Of a DNA stretch of 19,654 nucleotides, positions 1 through 9,557 are shown piece after piece. Position numbers and translations under genes: made by a program. The stretch is from Emmonsiellopsis sp. PD_33 (taxonomy: Eukaryota; Ascomycota; Eurotiomycetes; Onygenales; Ajellomycetaceae), in contig JANTQF010000506.1 of NCBI GenBank assembly GCA_032988165.1, positions 1-19,654 of the forward strand, given 5' to 3'. Under the pieces are notes generated by a model. That model worked only from the letters and a program-made list of their open reading frames with translations, did no database searches and was not told the DNA's origin. The stretch's first letter is position 1, and every line of letters starts with the position of its first letter.

Positions 1-518
1 AAGTGAAGGGAGTAGAGAAGAGGGAGATACTGATAGATGAAAAAGTGGTTTGTATCTGACTAGTTGTTGGACGTAGAAGTTTTGGTTGAATCATGGAAGT
101 GTTTTAAGCCAAAACGCTGCTCCACATAGAAACGAAAAAGAAATCTATTTGTTGTTAAAGAGGTGTACAATGTGGGAAACGTCACAGGGGTTGGATGGGT
201 ATTGTTATATTTGATTTAGATGCTGTTTTATACTATGAATTCAGAATCATCTATCATTCTTTTCCTTCCTTTAGATCATTGTATTTTGGATAGTATGGCA
301 TAGCACATGTTACGTATACTAATGTATGTAGGCGACAATAGAGCTTGAGATTGGATACAATATTCCCCCCTCCCATATTTTTTTTCCTTTCTTTCTTCTT
401 CCCTATTTGCCTTTAGCCATGCCACGCATGTAACTTGTCATCCGAAAAAGAAAGAAAGAAAGGAAAGGGGACGCCCCTCTGCCTAGGTATCTAGGCCAAA
501 TTCCGTTCCCCTACCTAC
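1..518. other. Intergenic, low-complexity and CTAGGTAC-like motifs
   Basis: I see no convincing gene here. The first 350 bases are AT-rich and unremarkable. At 365-403 lies a pyrimidine tract, and at 445-470 a purine tract; 383-397 and 452-466 are perfect 15-base inverted repeats. From about 481 onward the sequence is dense in CCTAGG/CTACCT/GTAC words, including the small palindrome GCCTAG-GTAT-CTAGGC at 481-496. The same word style continues to about 595. Confidence 0.6.
383..466. repeat. 15-base inverted repeat made of Y and R tracts
   Basis: Bases 383-397 (TTTCCTTTCTTTCTT) are the exact reverse complement of 452-466, with a 54-base spacer. Both arms are low-complexity, so this may be two unrelated microsatellites. 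Confidence 0.7.
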
Positions 519-909
519 CTAGTACCTACACGATACTTTTGCCCTAGTACTATACCTACGTAGAGTATGTAGGACATATGTACCCGGTAGGTAATCCCGA
601 ATATCATCCGTCATGGTGTAGCGGGCTGAGTGCATAGTCTGGATCCGGTGGCGAATGTTATCCTCCAAGGTTTGTGCCGTTGCGGGATGTGGGAGGGTGG
701 AGGGTGGATGCCCGGGGGCGGCCGGGAGTAGGTTGGGGTTTGGGGTTTGGAGGTGGAGATGGAAGGGATGTAGTTGTTTTTACTGAGATATCTAATAGTT
801 GCTGATGGGAATTGGTAAATGATAGCGGGTTTACGGTAATGATGGGATGGCGATGATGGTAGTAGCTTGGTTGTACTTGTTCTTCTTCTTCTTCTTCATC
901 AAAACCCAT
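519..909 (-). CDS. Doubtful small two-exon gene or gene relic
   Basis: I do not recognise this. An ATG at 909-907 opens a frame starting MGFDEEEEEEQVQPSYYHH, whose acidic run comes from a GAA-type microsatellite at about 883-899. In that frame translation stops at 658-660. In the shifted frame, however, 662-560 reads like a real exon (DNIRHRIQTMHSARYTMTDD, then IRDYLPG) with a mixed, protein-like composition, ending at a TAG at 519-521. A phase-compatible model joins 909-784 to 662-519 through a GTAAAA...TTGGAG intron (783-663), giving about 89 residues. Both splice sites are weak and I see no strong branch point. Alternatives are a frameshifted pseudogene, a longer exon with another start, or chance. 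The coding signal is strongest in 560-670. Confidence 0.25.
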
Positions 910-1676
910 CTATCATTTGCCAGCTCACCTTGTCTAGTTAGCTAGGCTAGCAATGCTAACTGATAGAAATGTTAGAATTCCTTCGGGTCAAGACCAGGGG
1001 TGATTTATATGCCATTCGAGATGACATATCAACATGTCAGTTGCAGTTACATCGAACTTCACCGCTGCGCACGCAATCCCTACTCCGTAGGGCGGAGAGA
1101 GTTCTAGACATCTAAGCCCATGCGCTGCTTATGGCGTATTATCAATGATATTAACATTTGTCAGGAACTTACATACCATGCGCCTAATCAAACTCGGCCA
1201 ATCGATACGCGTAAAGACCCAAATATAACCCTCCTTCCATGAGCCGCTGCTGCGAAGGGGACATGTATTGGCGCGGATGAAAAGTTTGATTCTGGTTTAG
1301 GCTTTTTGCGTTGCTTATTTACCGCACGGCTAGCGATCGATCCGACGGACGTCCGAGCTGAAAACGATGATAGGGGATGCGGAATGGAGAGCGGGGGTTA
1401 TATATTGAGGAAGATGGCTGCTGATTGTTAATTTCTTTCTTTTCTCATCTTTGGATCTTTTTGCCTCGTTGTCGGGTTTCGTAGCCTGATCGTTGAGGTT
1501 CGTTGGTTGGCATACGCCTATATCGGTCGTGCCCCTTACTTACCCCTTCTATCCCCTTGACGAAGTTACAACGACGTCCAAACAGGCCATTACCATAGAA
1601 TTTCCCTCTTCTTGACCAATATACCCCATACAGCGCAATATCCAAGGCATAAAACCAAATAAAAGAGATAAAAAAA
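910..1676 (+). promoter_or_regulatory. Promoter and leader of the F-box gene
   Basis: No gene is visible. Going downstream, there is a TATATAT element at about 1399-1405, then a CT-rich stretch at 1430-1465 typical of fungal transcription start regions, then the F-box ATG at 1677. From 1430 to the start I find no upstream ATG, so the leader of roughly 200-250 bases should allow simple scanning. The TATA position and leader length are inferred from sequence only. Confidence 0.4.
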
Positions 1677-3272
1677 ATGGCCACAACCCTCCCGCCGGAA
1701 CTAATCCAATCCATCTACCTCTTCACCGACCCAGAAACCTTCCACAGCGCCCGCCAGACATGCACATCCTGGCACCAAGCTGCATCCTCCCCCTACGTAC
1801 TGAAAAAGCAACTCCAAAGAACCCCTCTGCCCGCGCTACATCCCCAACATGAGCCATCGTCACAACCAACACCAACGACACCAGCTATCCGAGACATGGA
1901 CTGGTCCACCCTATTCAACCACCTCGCCTTCGCCAACCTCTTCGGGAAACGGGACCACATCCAAAAGACCGTCCTAGATAAACTCCCACCATCCACCACC
2001 CGCAGCCTGAGCCCACCCACCATCGCCACGTCTGGCGATGGCACCAAATGCGCCGTGCTCAGGGGTTCGTATCTAGAACTATACGACACAAACCATGGCT
2101 CCATGCATTTGAAACTGGGCCGTTCGCTGTATCCGATGTGGACCAGCGTGGTGCGGGCCATGTGCAGTTTGATGACGGGTAGCTCGATGGGCGTGCAGGC
2201 GACGTATCGGCTTGCGCTGTCGGATCGTGGAGATATTCTGGCGGTGGCGTTGGGGAGTACCGTGCATGTGTATGATTTGAGCGGGAGCGCGCAGGAGGAG
2301 CAATGGCCGGTGGAGTTTGTGTTTGGGGGTAAGGATGGTGGTGGGCAAAGGGGGAATGTTGGGACGGGGGCGGAGGAGGCGAGGGATGGGGGGGTCATTC
2401 AGAGTGTTGAGTTTGTGGAGGGGGATTTGTTGTTGAGGGTGGGTTTGGCGAATAATGGCGGCTCCTGGGTGCAGTATTTGGGTAATCCGCCTCCTTGTTG
2501 GGGAGAGTGTCGGGTTGAGGGCCGCGAGGGTGTGGAGTTGATGGAGTATTGGAGGTCGAATATCGATCACGTCTATCTTGATTCGATTGCGCTGGCGCAG
2601 TCACTTGGGAGTGGTGGTAAAACATCACTGGATGGCCTCCAGCTGCTTCCATCCACTGCAGAGGCTCAGTCGAGTAGAATGTTCGTGGCAAGGCTGCAGC
2701 AGGATGGAGAGGGATGGTATTGCATTGGATCCTGCTTTCAGGGGACACAGGCAAATATATTGAAAAAGCTCCCTCGGAAACGAGACGGGACATCAGATCC
2801 ATCGGTTGGTATCTTCAATCCAGTTCAGTCCGGAGGGATGGCGCCGGCTTCAAAAGCCCAAAACATCAAAGACGCAAAATCACGTTGGAATCTCGCCAAT
2901 ATGCCCCCCGTCACGAGTAGCCAGCCTATGATGGGTGTGTCAGGGGACGGGATGCTGCTGGCTGTCTATGAGCCCGGTGCTGGGCACCAGTTCAGTTTCG
3001 CAAACGGCGGAGCAATATACATATACAACCTACAGCACCACATGCCTGCGAAATCAATCCCGATACGGACGCCTACGGCGGTAGAAGAATCTCCGATTTC
3101 ACAATCTTCAGGGGAGCTGCCCGCATGGCCATTTTTGCTTGATGTTGTGGACGATCATCTGTTCCGTCTTCGAGTTCTCAAGGAACAGGTTGTTTCCGGC
3201 GATGGTATGAGAACTGCCTATGTCGTCGCTGGTGAGACATCGAAGGATATTCTCCAATGGCGCATTGTTTGA
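1677..3272 (+). CDS. F-box protein with WD/propeller-like repeats
   Basis: This is a single-exon gene encoding 531 residues. Residues 4-45 (LPPELIQSIYLF, then ARQTCTSWHQAA) match the F-box pattern that binds Skp1 in SCF ubiquitin ligases. A proline/threonine-rich linker (about 48-70) follows. The rest shows recurring S-x-D-G openings followed by beta-strand-like runs ending in aromatic-D: SGDGTKCAV...LELYD (119-137), LSDRGDILAVAL...VHVYD (181-200), VSGDGMLLAVY...IYIYN (421-451) and VSGDGMRTAYV...ILQWRIV at the C-terminus. This suggests a degenerate beta-propeller used for substrate binding, but the repeats are too weak for a firm WD40 call. The start is the first ATG after a CT-rich leader and has A at -3 (AAAAAAATGG). 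The role in substrate-specific ubiquitination is inferred from the family; the substrate is unknown. Wobble bases are C-rich in the first third and G-rich in the middle. Confidence 0.85.
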   Translation: MATTLPPELIQSIYLFTDPETFHSARQTCTSWHQAASSPYVLKKQLQRTPLPALHPQHEPSSQPTPTTPAIRDMDWSTLFNHLAFANLFGKRDHIQKTVLDKLPPSTTRSLSPPTIATSGDGTKCAVLRGSYLELYDTNHGSMHLKLGRSLYPMWTSVVRAMCSLMTGSSMGVQATYRLALSDRGDILAVALGSTVHVYDLSGSAQEEQWPVEFVFGGKDGGGQRGNVGTGAEEARDGGVIQSVEFVEGDLLLRVGLANNGGSWVQYLGNPPPCWGECRVEGREGVELMEYWRSNIDHVYLDSIALAQSLGSGGKTSLDGLQLLPSTAEAQSSRMFVARLQQDGEGWYCIGSCFQGTQANILKKLPRKRDGTSDPSVGIFNPVQSGGMAPASKAQNIKDAKSRWNLANMPPVTSSQPMMGVSGDGMLLAVYEPGAGHQFSFANGGAIYIYNLQHHMPAKSIPIRTPTAVEESPISQSSGELPAWPFLLDVVDDHLFRLRVLKEQVVSGDGMRTAYVVAGETSKDILQWRIV

Positions 3273-4926
3273 TACCCCGAAAAATTGGGATGGGCATAAA
3301 GGGCTCTAGGAAGGTCATTAGTGTTGAATCTGGTTGGACAGTCTGTACAGAATTACAACCTTACCTTATCCCCGCAAATTCCATTGCTACTGAAGATAGC
3401 AATGCAGTAAATATGAGACATGATTTTGTGAACACCAACCTAAACGGTAGACTTGGCATAAGAATGCACCCTTAGCCTTCAGGTCGACCTTTAAGGCCGG
3501 TGCGGCTGATTGGAATAATTAGATAAAGCAGCGGCGAATCCGGGATGGACTATGCCTAATTTTATCCAAGTCCCACACAAAACCATAGGCTTTTCGGTTG
3601 TGGTGAAGATGTTTGACATAAAACCGACACCATGTAGACGGCTTTCCAGAGCAATATATAAATATATCCCTGGCAAGTTGCCAACTATCGCGCTAAACAG
3701 AATGCACGGTCCTGTGAAAGACTACACCCCTGTTCTTGTATATTTTAGCTGGTTAGCCAAAGCTCCACCCGGCCATCGGATGATTGATCGGATCTCCAGC
3801 TGAAAATTTCCCGAGAGGCTTGCAGGCTGTCACGGATGCGACAGCCGCGAGGGCTATCGATTCAGAGTACAACTTCACGAGGCCAGATATCAATATCCTA
3901 GATTCATAGACATTCATAGACGACTTTCAAGGCCGCAATAGAAGAAGTTTTCTGCAAATTTAAGCGTCTGCCGTCGAACGCAGTCGAGGTTCGATTTTTT
4001 TTGCATCTGCTAAAGAGGGCATGCTTTCCTCGAGGGGTCACCGACAATGGACATTGCCGGAGATAGAATGGAAAAAGCTCTTAGAAGCCGAGAGACTTCG
4101 TTGGGCCGGCGAGACGAAACCAAAATAGTGGGAAGGCGATCAGTTCAAGCCTTCAAGGAGCGGTTGTGGGGTGTTTGATGTGATTTCCCTTAGGGTTGCA
4201 GCCACAACGCACTCGGATGTTGCAGAAGGCATCATAGCCAAGTTTCCCCAATACACCCACTTCTGACAAGGTTGTTGCAGGGTCCGGCAGTTCGATTAGG
4301 GGATTAAAGCCAGCTCACAGTGATGAGTGAGCCGCAGAATCCTATCAGCGTCGACGCGTCGGTGTTTAAAAACCACCCACCCGAGGTCGAGTTAGGGTTA
4401 CAAGGTCACTTGGATGCCAAGTCGGGCTAACCAGCCCCTGGATATCGCCCGGCCACACCAAGACGCCACATCTCCCCTGACAAGTTACAACCGAATTGTC
4501 CTCGAGGCTAGACTCTAGAGGCTAATACGGTGGAGGGGAGAGATCTCCCCATCTCGTAAGCATACCAGCTTCCTCCCACCAGTCATCCTCCTTGTCGGTC
4601 ACCAATAATATCCAACAATCAACCCCAACGCTCAAGCAGACATAAGGCTGGGAGAGAGTGGACCAAGACATCAGAAAGGGATGCCACATAAGGTTAACGT
4701 TGCCGTCTTACCTACATAAGAATGTTCCTAAATCGGGAGTCGGGATGTCAGACCCCCCTGCCGCTCCCATCCAATGGCTCCGCTCCCCTTGAGGTTAGAT
4801 ACCCTTGTTGCTTGTTTAGTTCTTCCCGGAAGTTGTTCACTTGAGATGATTCATCAGAGTTCCCCGTTGTATTTACCCTCATAGCGGAATCGAATGCAGC
4901 TGATCTAAATCATGGACCCATAGTTA
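3273..4926. other. Intergenic spacer, F-box 3' flank and distal bZIP upstream region
   Basis: I see no supported gene. Open frames are short and interrupted. The only one that reads at all like protein is a 35-codon frame at 4021-4128 (+), with W-rich, charged composition, too short to call. A GAGGTTCGATTT run at about 3986 recalls a tRNA B box, but no acceptor or anticodon arms can be built around it. Confidence 0.6.
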
Positions 4927-5249
4927 GTGGTTGGTGGTTGGCTGTTGTGGGCCTACCTTGTTATTAAGTATAGATATGTTTTGCATTCTAGGAGGTCCGG
5001 TTCCAAGTGTGAGCTATATCTGGTATACAGTCTTTTGATGATATCAGACTTCGTCAAATCTGGTCTTTCTAGCATCTCAATCGTCGGCTCTGTACATCAA
5101 TTCGAGAAACGATCGATCCCACGCTCGCTAATCTAGGAAGTTCGCTACTTTCTCAACGACTATATATACTTCGCATTGTTCTCCTCTGTGTTGTGTATGT
5201 AGTAAAGCCATACACCCAAGCACGTTATAAACGAGAATATCGATCCAAA
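4927..5249 (+). promoter_or_regulatory. Proximal promoter/leader of the bZIP gene, with start-stop uORF
   Basis: TATATATA lies at 5161-5168, 82 bases before the bZIP start, followed by a CT-rich patch at 5171-5192. At 5197-5202 the sequence is ATGTAG, an AUG directly followed by a stop codon, 53 bases before the main ATG at 5250. If transcription begins upstream of 5197, this is a minimal uORF that could stall or delay ribosomes. Transcript start is not known. Confidence 0.4.
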
Positions 5250-6256
5250 ATGTCCGATTCAGGAGACCAAAGCAAGGTGGACAAGAAGAGGTTAGCATTT
5301 GGCCCTTGCCCCTTAATATTCCTAGACACTTACTAATCCTATTACAAACTATAGGGAGTACAATCGCAATGCACAGAAAGTATTTAGTGAGTTTGATTCT
5401 GAATCCAGCCTCCAACCACACGGCCTTATCAAGACCTCATCTAACAAGATGGCCAGGACAACGTCGGAAAGAGCACCTCAAGAATCTTGAAGAGGCCGAG
5501 AGAAAACGTGCGAGCATGCAAAACGAAGAGCTAGATAGATTACGACGCGAGATCAATGACCTACGAATGGAGAACGAATCCCTTCACAGATTTTACGGCT
5601 CAGATCGTGGCTCTCCACTGCCTACGTCCATGTCAAGCCCACCCGCCCAACCCGACTATCAGTTGAATCCTTATACACTAGGGCCTTCTTCATTCATCGA
5701 TGCTCCTAGTCCCTTGATGTCGCAAGCTCAATCCGTCAGTGGTTCAACAGGCTCCGTTCCCCACCCAGCCCTCTGCGTCCTCGTACCACACGACATTCAA
5801 CAAATACGCAGCTACCTACAAGTACTTTTCCAGCCGGTCCTGGAAGTAAACTCCTTCAACGACCCTCAACGCCACCTTACCCTACTGAGCGCACTAGCAC
5901 CATCTCTCCCCAGCCAACTTGTCCCCACAGAACTCCAACTAAGCACTCCTCACAACGCCTACATTGACCTGATACCATCGCCATCGCTTCGAAACTCGTT
6001 GATCGAAGCCGGCTGCGCAACTGCCGCCGCCTTCCTGGCACAAGTCTGCACATTTGCCTGCGACATTGAGGACCACGGACAAGTGATCATCTGGGGAGAA
6101 GATTTCCTGAATGAAATCTCGTGGGAATTTTCCGCCGCGGTGCTTGAACAATGGGGAGGTTGGTTGCTTTCTCCGGCGTGGGGGGAGCGGGCGAATTTCT
6201 GGAGACGTCAGCGTGGAGATCCCCTACTCCCAGCTTGGAATGTGGCAACAGCCTAA
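5250..6256 (+). CDS. bZIP transcription factor (Yap/AP-1-like basic region, DUF3425-type C-terminus)
   Basis: Three exons, 5250-5290, 5355-5386 and 5457-6256, encode 290 residues. Splicing restores a textbook basic region, KKREYNRNAQKVFRQRRKEH (residues 12-31), with the invariant N-x7-R (N17, R25). The NxxAQxxFR signature resembles fungal Yap1/Pap1-type factors that bind TTAC/GTAA sites. The zipper follows, with heptad leucines L53, L60 and L67 and weaker positions before. Residues 70-125 are Ser/Pro-rich and disordered. Residues about 179-279 (ELQLSTPHNAYIDLIPSPSL ... WGEDF ... SWEFS ... NFWRRQRGDPLL) match the DUF3425 pattern found in many fungal bZIP proteins. It should act in the nucleus; target genes and stress role cannot be read from sequence. 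I see no Cys-rich redox domain like Yap1's, though Cys occur at about 131, 211, 222 and 226. The unspliced frame from 5306 gives a false N-terminus lacking the basic region. Confidence 0.9.
5291..5354 (+). other. Intron 1 of the bZIP gene (64 bases)
   Basis: The donor is GTTAGC after codon 13 plus two bases, the branch point is TACTAAT at 5331-5337, and the acceptor is CTATAG. Removal joins ..KVDKK to REYNRNAQ within the basic region. Confidence 0.88.
5387..5456 (+). other. Intron 2 of the bZIP gene (70 bases)
   Basis: The donor is GTGAGT, the branch point is CTAAC at 5441-5445, and the acceptor is GGCCAG. Removal splits the codon of the invariant Arg (A from 5386, GA from 5457-5458), giving KVFRQRRKEH. 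The intron contains in-frame alternatives only if the basic region is lost. Confidence 0.9.
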
Positions 6257-6640
6257 GGAGAGGGTTTATTCTTTACTATAGAACCTCCTCGATCAACCCC
6301 CCTCTGCTCTGTTTTCTACCTTGTTTTTCGACTTGAGCTGTTTCATGTTTCATGTTTCATGTTTTATTGATTCTATTGGGATTAGGGGGCCGTACACTAG
6401 TTGTCGGTGCTCTGGCCATGGAAGGTTTTTTCCTATCCTCGTTCGCATTAAAAGGAGTATGAGCACTTATGTTTGTTTTTGAATGTTTACGTTATGTATG
6501 AGATGGATTGAAAGACCAGTCATTTCTCTTCCATTGGCACTAGGGGTCGTTGCGCGGAAGGGAAAATTGTTTGTATAGTACAGTACATAGCGCCGGAGTT
6601 ATCAAGCACATTTAGTCGTTTCTTCTATTGTACATTCTAT
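6257..6640 (+). other. 3' flank of the bZIP gene
   Basis: No gene is seen. Three perfect tandem TTTCATG units lie at 6341-6361, about 85 bases after the stop codon, followed by TTTTATTGATTC. ATTAAAAGG near 6447 is A-rich and might be part of a poly(A) signal region, but I cannot place the cleavage site. Confidence 0.4.
6341..6361 (+). repeat. Three tandem TTTCATG units
   Basis: Three perfect 7-base copies lie in the likely 3' UTR of the bZIP gene. Confidence 0.8.
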
Positions 6641-9160
6641 CTATCCCATTTGGACCTGAATTTCAGTAGATATTTCTCGTTTCCCAATCCGTCTTGTCGC
6701 ATAACAGATCACTTATGCCGCCGCGGTTCTCCCTTCAATATCCATATAAATTTCCACCATAAAGCCGCCCCCTTGGTTTTTTTATGGAAAAGCTCACTGA
6801 GCACATACACAGACCGTACATTAATAAGAAACTACTTGACAGGCCAGGTTTCTAGTTTGGCTGATCTAGTTAACGAATCAGAGATTCGATGCAACGGCTA
6901 AACTGCTATTTTTAGCCTGCTTACTAGTAGGAGATTTTCTATCCGTACCAAGATTCAAGTTCCGAGTAAAAGCAGGATTGACCATTATTTCCATAGATTG
7001 GGTTTTTGGGTGCTTCCTAAGCATACCTCCTATGTGGACGGCTATTTCCGGTCAGTTTGTTTTCTTGATGTGTGGTCCAGGATCACTCTCTGCCATGTGG
7101 ATGTATGAATTTCGAGTGAACAGGCGGCAGATATGATTTTTTAAACCGACTCGCTTTGGAGCCGGACTTATTAGCCCCTGGGACCGGCTTACTAGGGCTG
7201 CTTTTAGCGTGTAGACGCTCATTTAGTGCTAACCTTATTTTCCTCCCCTGATGGCAGACTCCAGAGTCAAGATATGCCAGTTTGGTTTTTGAGCTTTTAT
7301 TATTAGTTTCCAGGCTGGGAGGGTTTTTTCTCTCAATATCAATCTTCATCTACTCCTCAGTATCAACTCGACTAAACAGTATTCATAGATCTGTGATGGT
7401 CCCGATTTCTAAGGATAATCGTACCCGAAACAAAAGACAGGCCCAGCGCAATAATAAAAAGCTGTTAATAAAAGTACCTAGCTACTTTCCTCCACGTGGC
7501 GATGGTGTCCAGGATAAACCACCAACGAATTATTAGCCTACTAATTTCACCGGCAAACTTTCCCTTTCAAACAACGAGCAATGCTCACGGCTATTCCCAT
7601 CCGCAGATTACTAAGAATAAATCAAGTACATACATACCCTGGGGCCAAGTTGGACCTTCCTATTCGAGGCAGTGGACTCTGGAGCCAAGCAACCTAAAAT
7701 TAAGTTTAGCCTCCCGAGGGAAACCATGGTACAAACATAACCTTAAAAGTTACCTTGCGTCAACGGGAACTATGTGCGGTCTCAGCTTAGGTATCAGATG
7801 AATTGCTGAAGAGGTTATATTTAGTTGGTTTCAAAAAATAGAGGCATGGACGATGGTACGGTGCCATGATACCCTCGTTGGTTGCGCTTCAAGTCAGCGC
7901 TAACGTGAATCGCTAAGCCTGATCGCCGATACGTTTATGCAGCGTCGTTCATAAAAAGTTAAGTTAAGCTTGATCATCAAAAATGGGTGACAAAGACATT
8001 ATAAATACAGAATATGAAATATGAAATATGCGAGCCAAAAATAAACAAGCTCCTGGGAACATGATAGAATCAGAGTAAAATGATAGTGCCAGACTTGGTT
8101 TCTATTACGAGGTGAACATGATGCAATTTTTAATGGTAGGAGCTTCATTACTCGGGACTGGTGGACATAAATCGGGTTTATGCATTGAGGATTTATCCAT
8201 CACTACTAGTAAGGCATGAGAATGCCGTTCATAGCTTAGGTCGCATCCACTTCTCCCTTACCAGCTATCTCAAGCAGCCGATTCGTCGAGTATATCAAGG
8301 CTCAAAGGGTACTAACTATCTAGATACCTCACAGCTGAGTACTCCTTGGATCTTCCTAGCTAAAACTCATGGAATTCCGGTAATTTAAGAAAAGAAAATA
8401 GAGGGGAGAAAACAAGTCCCAAAACTCCTTTTGAGTCCCGAATGCTTTAGCTATACCGAGCAAACAATCTGCATAGCACCTCTTTCTAACCAACATTATT
8501 ACTGCCCTCATCATACCCATGATCTCCCAAGTCCAGCGGGGCCAGCGGTTCCCGCCCAAATAAACCCGCATGGAACGAAGGCCCGTTGACACCGCGGCTT
8601 ATTCCCTATTTCTCAGATGTAGATGGATACGTACTAAATTAGCACTCATAGTTGTGGCGAAACTACCTACTACCCCTTACATTATTGTCGATTAAGTCTT
8701 CAGAACTAGGGAATGCAGGGGTATGTATATATATCTGCAACCTGCCTGCAATTTCCCCAACCCTCCTTCTACATACTATTGGAGCTTATTGTTCTCGAGT
8801 CGGACAACCGGTGCTCTATATGCTCAGGGATGAGAGTTTTTATTGGTTAGTACCCATCTAGTGGTTATTTACCTTCTACTCTATTTCACCTTATTACATC
8901 CAGGAGAAACCTACATGCCTTGTCGCATTCGGTTGAAATTAAAGACAACTGCCAGTCATTCATTATTATCTAGCGAAAACCGCCGCATCCCAGACTAAGA
9001 TGGGAGTAACATGAAAACACATTGTCCTCATACATGCTATGCAAGGGAGGCTTCAGGGCCCAGTAGCTAACCATTATTTCTAGCATTATTCATGCAGTCG
9101 CAACACCTTGTCCGTTCGCATGGATAAAACAATATATATCCATATAACATCCATACGGGC
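6641..9160. other. Gene-poor, TpA-rich intergenic region
   Basis: About 2.5 kb has no frame with convincing protein composition on either strand. The longest open frames are about 100 codons and carry no recognisable motif. The sequence is rich in TA steps (TAGCTA, ACTAGTA, CTATCTA). This could reflect old repeat-induced point mutation of a repeat, but no transposase, reverse transcriptase or terminal repeats can be made out. A small imperfect hairpin (GTTGCGCT/AGCGCTAAC) lies at 7881-7904. Confidence 0.5.
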
Positions 9161-9334
9161 ATAATGTTCGATCTACCGGTTACATTTATAGATGGTGGGA
9201 GAGGGATGGGATGGAAATGGGCACTAAAAGTGTGTAGGGGAAGGGGGGTTGGATTGAATTTGTTATGTAGCTGGGTCTTATTCTCATCATATAACCTTAC
9301 CTACGAAAGGGGTAAAATTCCTCGTGAGCGGGGA

Positions 9335-9366
9335 TTTTTATATATAAAATATATAAAATATAAAAC
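9335..9366. repeat. AT-rich microsatellite
   Basis: Imperfect tandem copies of TATATAAAATA/TATAAAATA. It lies at the left edge of the purine-rich tract. Confidence 0.6.
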
Positions 9367-9522
9367 CAACTATAATAGGATAAAGAATGAAGAATAAATA
9401 ACATAAAGAGTAATAAGTAAATGGTATCAAAACAGAACAAAACAGAGTGAGTATAAAAAAAAGATTAAAGGGTGAAACAAAAGGCGTGAGAGTTGAAGAA
9501 TCAAGTTAAAAGAAGGAGAAGT

Positions 9523-9557
9523 GTATATATAAATAAAATATAAATATAAATATAAAT
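9523..9557. repeat. ATATAAATA microsatellite
   Basis: Imperfect tandem ATATAAATA / TAAATA units, ending at a GGGG run. Confidence 0.6.

Noticed and set aside
1793..2570. Minus-strand open frames of 201 and 163 codons within the F-box gene
   Set aside because: They are antisense shadows of a C- then G-rich coding exon, with Pro/His/Arg-rich composition and no motif.
3980..4010. tRNA-like B box (GAGGTTCGATTT) followed by a T run
   Set aside because: No acceptor stem, D-arm or anticodon arm can be drawn upstream.
5330..5337. TTACTAAT as a Yap-type binding site for autoregulation
   Set aside because: It coincides with the branch point of intron 1, which is enough to explain it.
5306..5456. Unspliced bZIP frame starting MPLNIPRHLL
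   Set aside because: It reads through intron 1, exon 2 in the wrong frame and intron 2, and loses the basic region. The spliced model from 5250 restores a canonical bZIP motif.
7083..7349. Basic 88-codon minus-strand frame in the gene-poor block
   Set aside because: No motif, no recognisable promoter or splice context, and composition matches the surrounding non-coding sequence.
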